Assembly: GCF_047495875.1 (NCBI RefSeq)
Contig: NC_092458.1
Coordinates: 732,001 to 796,000 of the forward strand
Source of the DNA: Pithys albifrons albifrons
Taxonomy: Eukaryota > Chordata > Aves > Passeriformes > Thamnophilidae
Length of the DNA: 64,000 bases
Direction: 5' to 3'
A program made the translations under genes and the position numbers. Of the stretch, positions 36,901-49,400 are shown in pieces. The number at the start of each line of letters is the position of its first letter. Position 1 is the stretch's first letter. The notes under the pieces are model-generated. The model was given only the letters and a program-made list of their open reading frames with translations. It did not search any database and was not told where the DNA came from.

Positions 36901-39900
36901 TACAAGAGAACCACTTTATCTGCATCCCTCAGGAGAAGTAGGACAAGACACCAGACTGGATTACAAAAACTGAATGTTCAACTCTCTGGAAGAAAACTGA
37001 TGATTTTGGTATTTCATATAAGCTGGAATGAGGTTTGGAAGGGAGGTTTGAAATTTTAACCCGAAATATTTGTTGACGGTTCAAGTTAATTTTCATGTAG
37101 ATTGTAATTTAGTAGTTCTGTGTTTAAAATGGAAAATTGTCTATTCAAAAATGTAATTACTGTAGATAAATATTTTTAAAAGAAATTGGTTAAAGAAATT
37201 GACTTGTAATTAAGGTTTGGTTATGGGAATATCTAATTTTTAGTTTTGTTGTTCCCCCAGCTCCAGGGACTACATGTCATAGCAAGTACACACCTTCCTG
37301 TGCTTCCAGTGATTCCATATTCAAAACAAAAATTACAAAATAAGCAGGGAACGTTCCGAAAACTAAAAATAAGTCAACTCTTTTGTAGTGATGCTGGTGG
37401 AATGTGCAGTAGGTAACATGTGGAAGATGCTGGTTTCCCCTAACCATTAATGACAGATGCTTGACCCTCACGAGTCAGGGCAAAACCCACTGACCAAGGG
37501 AGAGACTAAAAGAGAATATGGTGGAGATTAAATATTGAAGTAGATGCATTCTTAGTTTGAGAAACTTTTGCTCACTCCTTTTTAGTGGTGATTTCTGTCT
37601 GAAGTATTGACTACAATTTGTTTTGTTTGTTTTATGAGATCTGACAAGATCATGACCTGATGATTGTGTAAAGCAGGCTAAGGATTTTTATTTGTCATCA
37701 AAGCCCCAGAGTGAACAGATAAGACATACAGGCCTAAAATCAAGTGGAGTTTATCTCATAAGACATCAAAGTGTGGTGCTCAGGCCCTAAGAAAAGACTT
37801 CAAATGCATTAAAAATGTCAGTGAAAGTTTACAAAAGTAGAGAGAAAAAGAAGAGGGATGACTTTTTTCCCCCCAGTACCTGTTTCAACATTGTTCTGAG
37901 TAGAATATGAACCATCTCTGTGTTTCATCATGAGTATATTGAGTTTGTCTCCATTACCTGTGATGCTTCAGCCTTGCTTCCCTGGTATCTACCATCTGGT
38001 AAAGTAAAACTCTATGAAATACTCTAAAAAAAATAAAAAAAACAGCAAAAGAAATGCCCAAATTCCCTACCTTCTGATCTATACATTAGCAAATAAATTT
38101 CTAATACTAGACCTATTTTCCGCCATGCAAGTTTTTCTTCAGATTTGAAACAGAAACACTGAGATACAATTAAAGGAAATGTCAAAAGCATTTGTTGGTC
38201 ATTGATCCGGTTAAGTTCTTTTTTCTTTGTTTTCAGGGAGTTAAAGCTTCGGTACCAGCTTCCAGGTAGTATGTTCTGTTTTGGTGTAAGGTGATCCTCC
38301 CTTGCAAGAGTCTCTCCCTTCTGTGTACTATTTTATTTACATTTTGTAACTGGTGAAACCCAGGGATATGTACATGCCAGAATCTTTTAATGGACATTCA
38401 GAAGATGTCTTACCTCAATGGTGGTAATTTTTACAGATTGTAAGATATTGAGGGTATTCAATACAGTGGAAGGATGGTATTCTGTTGGTATCAAAACCCA
38501 GTAAACAGAATGCATATCAGATTAGCCTGAACAAAATGGGTAAGCAATACAGGATGCAATCAGTGAAAATTTTAAGGAAGTTATACAATTCAAGCCAGTC
38601 AGACACAGTTTTATTGGAAATAGGGTTTAGAAATAAAGCCATATATGTGGAATGAGGAACTCCAACAAGAAATTCAGTGACTCTGGGAAGAGCTGGGGTC
38701 ACAGCAGGAAGGAAAACCAGCAGCAGCTCCCAAGACTAATGCTGTATAAAACAGGAGTGCTAATGTAGCTCTCCAGTGTATAATTCAGGGAAGTGTTAGT
38801 GGAAGGATTAAGGCTATTTTGATCTCATACAATATCCAAACAGGAATAGTGCAAGCAGTCCTTGGGTATGCATTATTAAAAGGGGCTGAGCAGCTGTTTA
38901 TACTTGCAGAAAACTTAACCACAAGAAATATTTGTGTTGTGAAGATCAGGCTATAAGATGAGAGACTTTGGGGTCAGTCTCTTTGACCTCTCTCAACCAG
39001 ACTGAAGAGATAATTTTAGCAACGTTCACAACTATGTTCTAAATACAGGGAAATGCTCGATACTTAATGCCACATCTCTTAAATCTATCAGAAAGATCCA
39101 CTACAAAATCATTTGTCTAGACACTGAAGCAAATCCAATGGAAACCAGAAATTAAACTCATGTTTAAATGTCTTCCAATACCAGTAATTAGCTACCAGAA
39201 CAAACTGTTAATGGATATCTTCAAATCAAGACCCAAAGTCAATCTGGAAGATACGCTTTAGCCAAGCACAGATTGCTTGGCTGAAATTGCACAGTAACAG
39301 TCCTGTGCAACTGAACAGAACTTAATTTCTCTGATAGACCAAAGTTTATCTGACAGGAACTAATTTTAATTCAATTTTCTGAGATATAATGTAAAATTAT
39401 AAAAGTACGGTCTGATATGAAGTTTTAGTTACAAATCAGTAATATTTAAAATGCAGAAACAATGTGATAGTCTGGGGAACTAATTTACCAAAGTGCTATT
39501 TCTATTCAATTTGTGTGCATATTGATTTTCTTACTGTTTTGAATCCAGATAAGAAGGGATTAGGTAGTGAAGTTTGTTGACAGTGATTAAATCAGTTCAT
39601 GATTTCCCTTGTCTGAGTATGAACAGTGACTGGCATTTCTGCTAAAGGTCCAAATTTCTCATTGATTTGAAGGCTCCTGGGATTGATAACATCACAGGAT
39701 AATTCATAAGGCATTTTGTTCTTTTTAACATAGGAGCCTGATCTCCAGTTGCACAGTGTGGTTCTTAAAGATTCACAGCACAGCTGCAGCACCAGAGAAG
39801 CACAGAAGAGAAATGCCGTGGGGTGGTAAGGTTACTCCAAATGTTTAATTTTATTCTACTGCATAAGAAGAAAAATGTAATTTTTATTGTTGTTCTGGCT

Positions 39901-41009
39901 TCTATCACAGACAATTAATCAATTTTATTAAGTGACCACACACAATAACTTTTTGAGTATTAAAGCTCAGTACTTACTAAGACCTCATTTAAGCTCAGCA
40001 ATATGAACCAAAATGAATGCTTGAATAATAGTGTCTTCTTTATTCTAATTGAATAATTACGTTTTTATTCTGCTGACATCTGCTTCTAATTCTGCATCTC
40101 AAATAAGACTGAATTCTATAAAAACTTCAGTTTCTATACAGTCCATAACAGAATAAGGCTCATGGTGTCTTCCATCCTTATGCATGCCAAATTATTATTG
40201 TCATTTAAATTTCATTAATTTTACGGATGTATTTAATTGTGTTTGATTTACTAGATGAATACATACTTTCAAAAATAATTTAATTGTATTTCTAATTTTA
40301 GAAGAAAAATTCCATCATGTTAATTAAGTTGTATGTTTTATGTCACTTAAATAAAGGTAAAATTACTGTTTAGTATGTTTGTTTAATTAATATTCTTTCT
40401 AAATTCTATTGTTTCTAATTTTCCACAGGTTTGTAATTGTATTTATCTTTGACTAACACTTTGTAAGGAGTTTTTTTCCTAATATTTTTCTTGTCATCTG
40501 TAAATGGATATTTGCTTATCATCTGGACATCCTGCTTTCTGCATGAATTCTAAGCAGTTAAAATGCTGGCATTAATAATGGATGGTGGTAACAGGTTGTG
40601 TGAGTAGAAATGTCTTGTACAGTATTTTTCTGCAGGAATGTTTTTGCAAATTAATGTATGTAATACAAGTACTAGGGGGATGCCTCCTCTAGCCACAGAC
40701 GCTGAGAAGGGAGAAGTCACCTAAGCTGATTTTACATGTGTTTATATGGAGGTGGGGTGGGGTGGGGTGTGGAAATCCAAACCAGTAAGCATTTCTCAAA
40801 ATATTTAGATATCTTTGTTTATGTCTCACTTCCAGTTTGTTCTTCTTTCCTTCAAGGGAAATCCCGACTGTGAACTTCTATAGAGATGAGAAAGAGATAA
40901 TGATGTTTTCAAAGTCTTGGTGTTGGGTGAGCATGCTGGGAGGTGTCTGGGGCCAGTAAGAAACATAAAAGACTAAAAGAGTGTGATTTGTGATCTTAAA
41001 AAGTGTAGT
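33950..41009. other. Long AT-rich single-copy stretch
   Basis: About 7 kb. It contains A11 and A9 runs, a GGGGT run at 40749-40772, and a slightly GC-richer piece at 36410-36770 with a 142-codon minus-strand frame (36349-36777). That is the longest open frame in the window outside any repeat, but no domain is recognisable. A plus-strand frame of 83 codons overlaps it. I see no repeat copy, RNA gene or strong exon. Confidence 0.5.
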
Positions 41010-41659
41010 TGTCCTAGTTCAGCAGGTGGGACCAGTTATCACTGTGTGGGGGTGATCAAAGCTGTGTATTCTACCCCCTCTATTCATTCCCAAGGACAAT
41101 GGGCCATTGGCAGCAGCTGCCCAGGGAGCCATTATCAGCTTCACACCCAGCCTGAGGGGGCGGAGCTGCCAATGGGCCATCAACAGTTCAGGGATACCCC
41201 ATGACTCCCAGAGTTAATCACCCATTGTGCAAGTCCCTGTCCTGGAGGAGGGACTGGGTGGTCCCTGAGGGTACATAAGTGGTGGGTAAAACCTCGGGAA
41301 GCACTTGTCGGATCCAGAGGAGCAGCAGGACCTCGACAGGAGGAGATCACTGCTCTCGCCCAGACTACGACTGCCACTCTCAACCAGACCACAGCCCTCG
41401 CCTGCACCAACAGGTTTCTCACTTCTTTTTGCTCTGGACTTGGGGGAACCACAGGGGTCTCGGCACAAGGGCAAACAAACCCCTTTGGGTTTGTGCCCCA
41501 GGACACTGGGTTATACTGCTGGGGTTTGTGAGTTGAAAGCAATTTCCCTTGTGTGTCAGTGTATTTATGGTAATATTATTATTAAATTTTAGCCTCTGAC
41601 TTATCATCTCTCTCGTGGTGAGTTCATTTCCCCTGCTGGTTCACCTTTAAACCAGCACA
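41010..41659 (+). mobile_element. Solo LTR, family A
   Basis: A 650-bp LTR from TGTCCTAGTTCAGCAGG to AAACCAGCACA, flanked by a perfect 5-bp target duplication GTAGT (41005-41009 and 41660-41664). The TATA-like GGTACATAAGTGG near 41270 and ATTAAA at 41581-41586 put sense on plus. It closely matches 1847-2494. A 5-bp duplication fits ERVL-like or some ERV1-like elements, but the family cannot be decided from the LTR alone. The open frames inside it on both strands are not genes. Confidence 0.95.
41581..41586 (+). promoter_or_regulatory. LTR polyadenylation signal ATTAAA
   Basis: Equivalent in position to the signals at 2417 (+) and 58879 (-) in the sister LTRs. Confidence 0.6.
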
Positions 41660-41664
41660 GTAGT

Positions 41665-44600
41665 GTAGGCTTTTGTCCCACAGGATCATGAAGTGTCTTG
41701 TATAATTTTCTGATCTGAAAACACTGTTAGAATGGTTAAAGAGGACGCTCGATTTGAAGTATATTATGGAGTCCTGTTGTATAAAAAATTCTCAAGGTGC
41801 ATTTTAACTCTTCTCACTGGATTAGATTAAAATTTATAGGAAAACTTGCAAAAGTCACAGTAAGGTTCAAAATACTTCTGCAATTTTCAGAAAACTGAAA
41901 TTCTTGACCTGAATGGGGATAATTTGGATAATTTCTTTCCAGGAAGATGAAGGGGGTAGAGAAGTAGGTGTACCTCTTCTTCAGATCTCTATAGAAAATG
42001 TCATAAGGGACTTTTTAAATGATGAATTTTGAAGATGACATAAATATTTTTTAATAACAAATAATAGACATGGTTGCTCTTGTGGAATTGTGACTCCTGA
42101 ATTTACTGGTTATATGGTAGGCACTTCATTTTGGAGTGGGAGATCTTTCTGTTTCTAGTGTAAGTGACTGGGATTATCCCAGCTAATGTCTCACTAGAGG
42201 TCCTAGTACAGTCCTTGACTGCTGAAGAATGGTTGAACATGAACAGAAAGCAAATAACACCAGTAGTATTGCTATTAGACTGTTCACAGATGTGGTTCCT
42301 GAATGTTAACAATTGTATTGAAATACTGGAAGAAAATCTAAGAAATCTACTAAAATCATAGGGGACTGGAAAAGCAGACATTGTCACATGAATGTTAAGT
42401 AGCTCTATCAGCTAAGTTTGCCAAGGAAAAATGTAGAGAAGAATGTGATCATTCACTAAAGATTATTGAAAAGATAGTGAAGATGTGTCAGTTTTGCTGT
42501 CCAACATGCAGCAAGAGCTGGCAGCCAAAAATTTACATCTGAGAGTTATTTAATCTTGTGCAGAATGTTCTAGTAATGAGAACAATAAAACATTGGAAGA
42601 TGTTACTGGTCGTAGACAGAGTGTGGTAAAGCTGAGGACTTGAAATTGCTTCAAAAGTTGATAAATATTTAAAAAGCATAGACACCTTGTACATCTGCTA
42701 CATCAGTGAGTCAGATTTAATTAATACATTGATCTCTTTTTGACCTTGGAGTCTTCTTCCTTCCTGGCCTTTGGAAAGAAAAAACTGAGCAACATTTGAT
42801 TTAAAATACAAGTGACGCTGTCTTTGGGTGGTAGTTAAAGCTGCAGCTCATCAACAAATGCAATACAGATTTACCCTCAGCATGACAAAGGTACTGTTCC
42901 TGTCTTACACAACTGATCAGACTTCTGAAACATCAGAAATTGGCTGCAGCAGGACAGGATGTTGAGAGAACAGAATTTTTAAATGAGTAAGGTGTAATGT
43001 GTTGCTTTTGCTAACAGTAGACATGTGGCTACAGTGACTACGAGCCCAGAGACAGTGAGGGAGTCCCTATGGAGGTGAGGGCTGGTGGGCATCCCAGGAG
43101 CAGTGGCACCAGGAATGCCATAGCCATTAATGAGACTTCGATGAATAAATTTGCTTGCAGATTCCAGTTTTGTGTTTGAGGTTTAGAAATGCTTTAGGCC
43201 AACTCAGCCTTTTGTACTTCATAAATGAGTGTCTACCTGTGACAGGGGGATGGCTCATACCGAATGGAATGGGTGGCAATATGTATGTGTCAGGATTCAA
43301 GCTGAGTTGGTGACTTTGTAGATGTTCTGACCCTTATGGGTGTCCTGAGGCACTGGCCATCAGTAGATGCTGCAAAAAGAGTACCATGTTAGAAAGTGCA
43401 GAGAACTTTCAAGAAACAAGTTGGTCTACCTGGCAGCACCATGCAATTAATTGTAGCTCAGGTCTTGGTGTCAGGATAGAATTCCTCTTTTCTGCTGTCA
43501 GCACATAAAATCAGCTGAAAAGAAATACCTTTACCCTTACTTAGTTTGGTCTGTACTGCCCCCACCCCAGAGATCTCTGACTCTGACAAGGCCTTGTGTC
43601 ACCCTCCTCGTTTAATTTGTTCAGAATATTCTGTGCTAAGTAGTATTGCACATGCTTTCTTCTGTCTTTCATATAATGCTCAATTCTGATTAGATTCATG
43701 ATCTTGACTTGAAAAAGCACAGGAACTTCAGTTGCATTTCCCTTTGGTTTGCACTGTTACTTCTGTTTCTTGACATCCTTAAGATGCAAAATGTCAATAT
43801 CAGAGCACATCTGCCAATATGTATGTGAAAGACAGATAATTTGGTTTAACTCAAGTTTTTAATAAAATATTATAAATTTACATTTTTACATTTCTCACTA
43901 CATATAATTTTTGGATGTGTTCTTTCTTTCAGCCTAAAATTCTGAGTGGAGATTGGTTAGTTTAATGAATCAAACCCAGTTTTGCACTGCTCAAGTCTTG
44001 TTAAAACTCTTTTGACCTGCCCCAGCTGAAATCATCTAAGCTTGTACTCTGCCATTAAAACAGCTTATGATTTAATGGAAATAAAAATATTAAATAAGTG
44101 TGCCATACAGAAAAAAAATAACTAGTTTATTTTCAGTGTATATCAGTAAAAAAATATCCTTGTTTGAATAGAGGAATTCATTTTACTGCAAGTTTAGTTT
44201 CAAATCCTATTGTAGTCCTTACTCTTCAGTTGATAATACAAGCTTCTGGGAAACAGGTGAACAAGCATTTCAGTAAAGATCCTAGAATTTGATCCATAAA
44301 TAGAAGGAAGTGACTTTTTAAATTTAAAAGATAAGGTTTTCCTAGATTTTTGTAACATAGAAACCCAATAATCCCTCTAATTTGAAATGCACCTGTCTCT
44401 GAATTAAATTCAATTTTTTGGTCCCTGTGACCACTAGAATACCTGCAGCAAATTGCATGGTATGCCACAATGCTTCAAAGGTCAATACAGTGTTTGAATA
44501 AGAAAAATAATGTAATTTTGTTTTCTTTTTCTATGTGTGTTCACTATTATCCATGAAGAAAATTATAGTAAAAAAGAAAAAAAAATGCCTCAAATTTGGT

Positions 44601-45049
44601 CCTTAATAGTGCAGATACTGTTTTATATTGTTACATTTAGAGGTTTTGAGACAGAGAAGCAGTTCCACTTCTCAGCTTTTCCCTGTGATCCTTAGTACTC
44701 CAGGTACCTCCTGTGCTGGATGAATTCATGGTGTCATTGCTCTGCAAACAGCAAAGTCAAAGATTACTTTTTAACTTTCATTGTGGTAATTCCACATGGT
44801 TGTATTTCCAAGTGATGGCTCGATGAGGGTCTGCTTCTACAGTGATCATTTAAACTTCTTTTCTCTGTGTTTTTCAGTTGGTTTGGTTGCGGTTCGGGGT
44901 GGAGGGGGGAAGGGTTGGGTTTTTCATATTTGTTTGCTTTTTTTTTTTTTCAGCCTGGACAGATTGGTACATGATTTATGATTTCCATTTAAAATTATTC
45001 ATGTTGTAAAGCACACAGCTGGCTGATCTGGATGTTTTTTCTAATCCAG
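41665..45049. other. Single-copy DNA with a coding-like, broken stretch
   Basis: Between about 41890 and 42660 on the plus strand, successive frames give protein-like pieces broken by stops and shifts. One is a 65-codon frame at 42164-42361 containing SLTAEEWLNMNRKQITPVV. Another near 42490 reads VLLSNMQQELAAKNLHL. This could be a decayed processed pseudogene, but I cannot name a parent. The rest is AT-rich with nothing recognised apart from T-rich tracts at 44939-44951. Confidence 0.3.
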
Positions 45050-45184
45050 GTCCTGAACACTCTAAATTCCACTGCTCACCATTCCAGAAATAGGAATAAC
45101 CTTACTGAAACTCCATCGACTCTGCTGCATGTAGAACATTTTCATAGCACTGTGCTGGAATTAATTCCAGTAAAGAAATTTCAG
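45050..45184 (+). CDS. Candidate internal coding exon, 135 nt, phase 0-0
   Basis: An acceptor GATGTTTTTTCTAATCCAG ends at 45049 and a donor TTTCAG followed by GTATGTGAGG begins at 45185. Between them lie exactly 45 codons open in one frame only; the other two plus frames are stopped. The translation begins VLNTLNSTAHHSRNRN and ends LELIPVKKFQ. It has possible N-glycosylation sites (NST, NLT) and no cysteines. I do not recognise the family. An exon divisible by three with good sites on both ends is suggestive, but an open frame of this length can occur by chance and no neighbouring exon with matching phase is established. Confidence 0.35.
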
Positions 45185-45819
45185 GTATGTGAGGCATCAT
45201 TTCCTATTCTGTCATTTTAGAAAATTATTCATGCATGAACTGCATGATGTAAGGGAGGGAGATGTTAAGAGATTTGTCAACTTTGGCTCCCCTTCTACCC
45301 ATGCCAATTTCAGGTTGCATTTCACCCCAACCAACACTGTCAACTCTATTAAAAGTGATCAGCTAAAAACTAGTTCAGGGGAAAAGGGAGAAAGTACCCT
45401 CTAGTGATCATTGTCTGCTCAGGAATTTATTCAGTTTTACTTTTATGAAAGCATTAACATATTTTATTCTCATTTTATCTCATCTGGACCAGCCTGTGGC
45501 AGTCTAATAAATGACAAAGGCAAAGGAAAAAACCTGCAACAGTAGAGGTGGTACAGGATGCAGAAGTGCACTTTCAAATGCATATTTGACTTTAAAAACA
45601 ATTCTAAGGTATATTTTAATAGTTGTGTGGGTTTTACTGTTAGTGGCATCCTGATAGCACAGGCTGTGTCAAACTGTTTTCCACCAGTAACTGGCAACTT
45701 TTCAAATTCATTATAAATTCTAAGAGTTGCCTGTGCAAACCTCGTGAACTCCTGCACCCGAGTCCGGGCAATCCAAAGCACAAATACAGGCTGTGAAGAT
45801 CACGGATTGAGGGCAGACC
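45185..45819. other. Single-copy DNA, no gene seen
   Basis: Intervening sequence between the exon candidate and a CR1 fragment. No splice pair, RNA gene or repeat is recognised. Confidence 0.5.
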
Positions 45820-46430
45820 TGAGGTGAAGGCTTTGGGGGTGTTGGTGGACAAAGCCCAGCAATGTGCACTCGTAGCCCACACAGCCAAATGTGTTCTGGG
45901 ATGCATCACAAGCAGCGTGGGCAGCAGGTCCAGGGAGGGGATTTTGCCTCTCTGCTGTGGTGAGACCTCACCTAGAGTGCTGTGTCCAGCTCTGGGGCCT
46001 CCAAACTATGAAGGACATGAACAAGCTGGAGAGTGTCAGGAGGAGGCCATGAGGATGATCAGGGGTCTGAAGCACCTCATGTGTGAGGACAGACGGAGAG
46101 AGCTGGGGTTCAAGCAGCCTTCCAGTACCTAAAGGGAGCTAAAGGAGAGCTGGAGAGGGGCTTATTACAAGGGCATGTAGTGGTTAGTCAAGGGATAATG
46201 ACTTTAAACCCTCTTTCAGTTCTGATGTAAGGAAAAATGTGACTCTGAGGATAGTGAGGCACTGGAACAGGTTGCCCAAAGAAGCTGTGGGTCCCCCATC
46301 CTGAAAATGTTCAAGACCAGATTTTTTGAGCAACTTGCTCTAGTGAAAGGTGTCCTTTCCCACGTCAGGTGTGCTGGAATGAGGTGATCTTTAAGGTCCC
46401 ATCCAGACCAAACAAATCTATGATACTCCT
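45820..46430 (+). mobile_element. CR1 LINE 3' fragment (old)
   Basis: Plus-strand remnant of the RT C-terminus and 3' UTR of a CR1. It reads LGVLVDKAQQCALVAH, then GCITSSVGSRSREGILPL, and later MIRGLKHLMCEDRRREL, all typical of CR1 ORF2. It continues with GGCACTGGAACAGGTTGCCC and a 3' end AAATCTATGATACTCC. It is 5'-truncated with indels and a shifted frame after about 46120. Diverged, hence old. Confidence 0.9.
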
Positions 46431-49400
46431 CAAACCCTTCTCACACAGAAGTGATTTTCCCTTGGTCATCCCTCTTCCTTGGCGTCTTTACCACTTCTTC
46501 TTAATTACTTGAAGGGAATCCACAAGGACTGATGCATCTGTGCTAACTTAGTACACAGCAGGAGTGTGTTTTCTGGGTGTCCCTGCTGAGCATCTCCATT
46601 TACTTTTCCTTTGTTTGTATCATACAGCAGTCCTGGAGTGCTTGAAATCCATCTGTTTTGGGTGAATTTACCTGGGAAATATTTTCTATATGCTCATCTA
46701 ATGTTTGTCAACCATGGATGGGTGTTTAAGTTTATGGGAGTGAAATCGAACTACTCATGAACAAAACATGCATGTGCACTTGCATGTTGTGGATGCTGAG
46801 TCCTCATTCCCTGCCTGCAGCACCTCCTTATCTCTTCACATACCAGAGAAAGAGAGAAAAAGAGAGGCTGCAACTTTCTCTGGATTGCAGAAGGGAAATG
46901 AAAAAAATCCAAACCATTTAACCACCTTTGAGAAGGGCATTTCCCAGGCAGGAAAGGCTTCCTAAGTGTCACCTGTCTCCTCAAAGTGAATTCTTCCAGC
47001 AAAAACGATGTTTACACTTACATCAGTAATCATTTATCTATTTCTCTGGGATTTAGAAAGTAGAATTTACAGAGAATTTTAGCAGTTCGAAGGAACCATC
47101 TCTGAAATCAAGAAGTTTTGAAGTTCAAATTGTGAATTGTTAGCTAAGGGTCATTATCCATTAATTAAGTAATGTTTCCAGCTATTATGAGTCCTTTGTA
47201 CATTCACAAATATTTTTAGTTCTAAATGCAGAGAAAACAACCATAGTTTTTAATTTTACCAAATGATAATTAATAATATCTTCAACCATTGACAACATTG
47301 TAACAATTTACAATTAAGAAAACAAAGTTACTGTATTTTATGTGTTTACTATGTATTTCCTAATAGGAAACTGTAGTACAAAGGCATAATTTAGGCCAAT
47401 AAATCCAGGTTCATTATCTCAGGTCACTTAGAAAAATGGACTGTAATAGTTAGTTTGCCTTGCAAATATTCTAATGGCTTTATTGAGGTTGAATGCAGAG
47501 GTCAAGAAGGAAGTTGACTCTTAAGTTTTCATGTAAAATGTCCAGCAGGCTGGCAGTTATTGCTTTGAGAACACTTGCTCACTAGCAGTTGTCTATTTCA
47601 TGGGGAAAATTCTAAGTGTGTATCCCTGGTTCACTGAGTCAAGGGACTTTTTAATCCATTCATATATTTGAAAAGCAGTCTTTTTTGTCTTGTGAAGGAA
47701 TATCTAATGTGAGCTTCAAGCAGGATCTGTAGAGCAGGAGATAAGCCAGAGGGGAAGATGTTTTGAGGAAAGAATTATTAGTTTCTGCTTTAATAAAACC
47801 AAATGCCTGCAGGGCTTGAGCCTGGTTTCCACATAAGTGCAGAGACAGTAGCTTTGCCTATTCTCTGCTAAATCTTTCTGTTTTCCCCTCTCTCTCTCAA
47901 GTCCCTGAGAACCACATGAGTGCCCAGAATTTGGTAATATATCTCTGAAACCTGTTGCCCACCTGCCCTTCCAGGAGACTTGTTCTTGCCAAGTTGGAGT
48001 TTATGCCACTGTTGCCCTTTGTGATGGCTCCCAGACCATTGCCACAATTGTGCTGGTTCTGAGCTCTTCAGGAGTGGTTTTTAAAGGTCACTGGCACAGT
48101 TTGGTGTTTACACACAGACCTAGGAATAGGCAGGGTGTTTCCATTACTGTTTCCAACCTTCAAACCTTCTCAGTTTTAGTAGTCTAGAGAAATTAATGAA
48201 GCAGTTTGTTCTGTGGGATCCCTACACAGCAGAATGTGACTCTAGGGTGAATACAAAACCTCAGAAATCGAAATGTTTGAAATTTATGTCTCAGGAGGAT
48301 ACCCTGAACTGTATAGAAGTTAAAGGATGAAATCATGGCACATGTCCAGACACATGGATATGCCAAAATCCTGTATATTTCAGGTGTTTGTAGCAGCAGT
48401 CCTTTCCCTCACATGGTGACCTGCCAGGTACTCAAAACTGAAACCACAAAAATATGGAGCTTTATATTCTCAATCTTAAATCCATGATTCTCTAACAAAC
48501 CTTTTCTACAACATCTTCCCCATGCAGAGAGAGAAGCTGCTTTCTGGTTAACAGCAGAACTAGTCATACTACATAGAGACCTAGAGAAGTGCAAGTATGG
48601 GCCTTGTTTCAGACTGCTCTAATTTTTGCTCTTTTAGAGGTTCTAGTAACAGATATCAGGCAATAAAATGTATACTCAGATATTAATATTATTAATAAAG
48701 GTTATTTGTGATGTAGTGAGCTTACACTACTTTTGTAGGGTAAACACTAAGTGCATGCATGGAACAGGTTGAAAATATCTTTATCACGTCACATACAGAA
48801 GCCAAAATTAATAACCCAGCATTTATTGTTTTATGTGAGACAGTAATCTGTAGGCAAACTTCAAGGACTTAAAAGTTAACTTTTCTTGGAGCAACTAATG
48901 ATAAGGTGGTTTTCAAAGTTTATCTGGGCATAGTAAGGCATAGAACTAGGTAACTCTTAGAGAGATTGCTCCTTTAAATTTATATGTATTTCTGTTTTCA
49001 GAAAAGCCATGAACATTTAAAAAGTTCACATATGACACTCTCTGGCTACTGAGACTTCAGAAGTATGCCAAAAGTGAATTTGATTTAAAAAACAAGCAAC
49101 CAAATACGAGCATTTGAGAGAGCAAGGTCTTGTCTAGAGGCATCTAACCTGTCAATATAAACTTATTTGTAATCTTTTATTCTTAGAAAATTCAGGAAAA
49201 AAAGTTATTCTCAGTAGAAACCTTGACAATTTCAGTTTTGTTCTAGAATTATCTCTACCTCTATATATTTCATAGAGGTGATAATTATGGTATTGGCCTT
49301 TAAAATTGTGAGGAAGTTCTTTCTTAAAAATCTACTTTTAGACCTACAGGATGAGAGAGTCACAGTAGGTGCAAGATATAAGACAGTCAAATTAATTAGC

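Noticed and set aside
1847..41659. A provirus bounded by the two plus-strand family A LTRs
   Set aside because: The 38.5 kb between them holds other elements and unique DNA, and the flanking target sequences differ (ATCAAGC and GTAGT).
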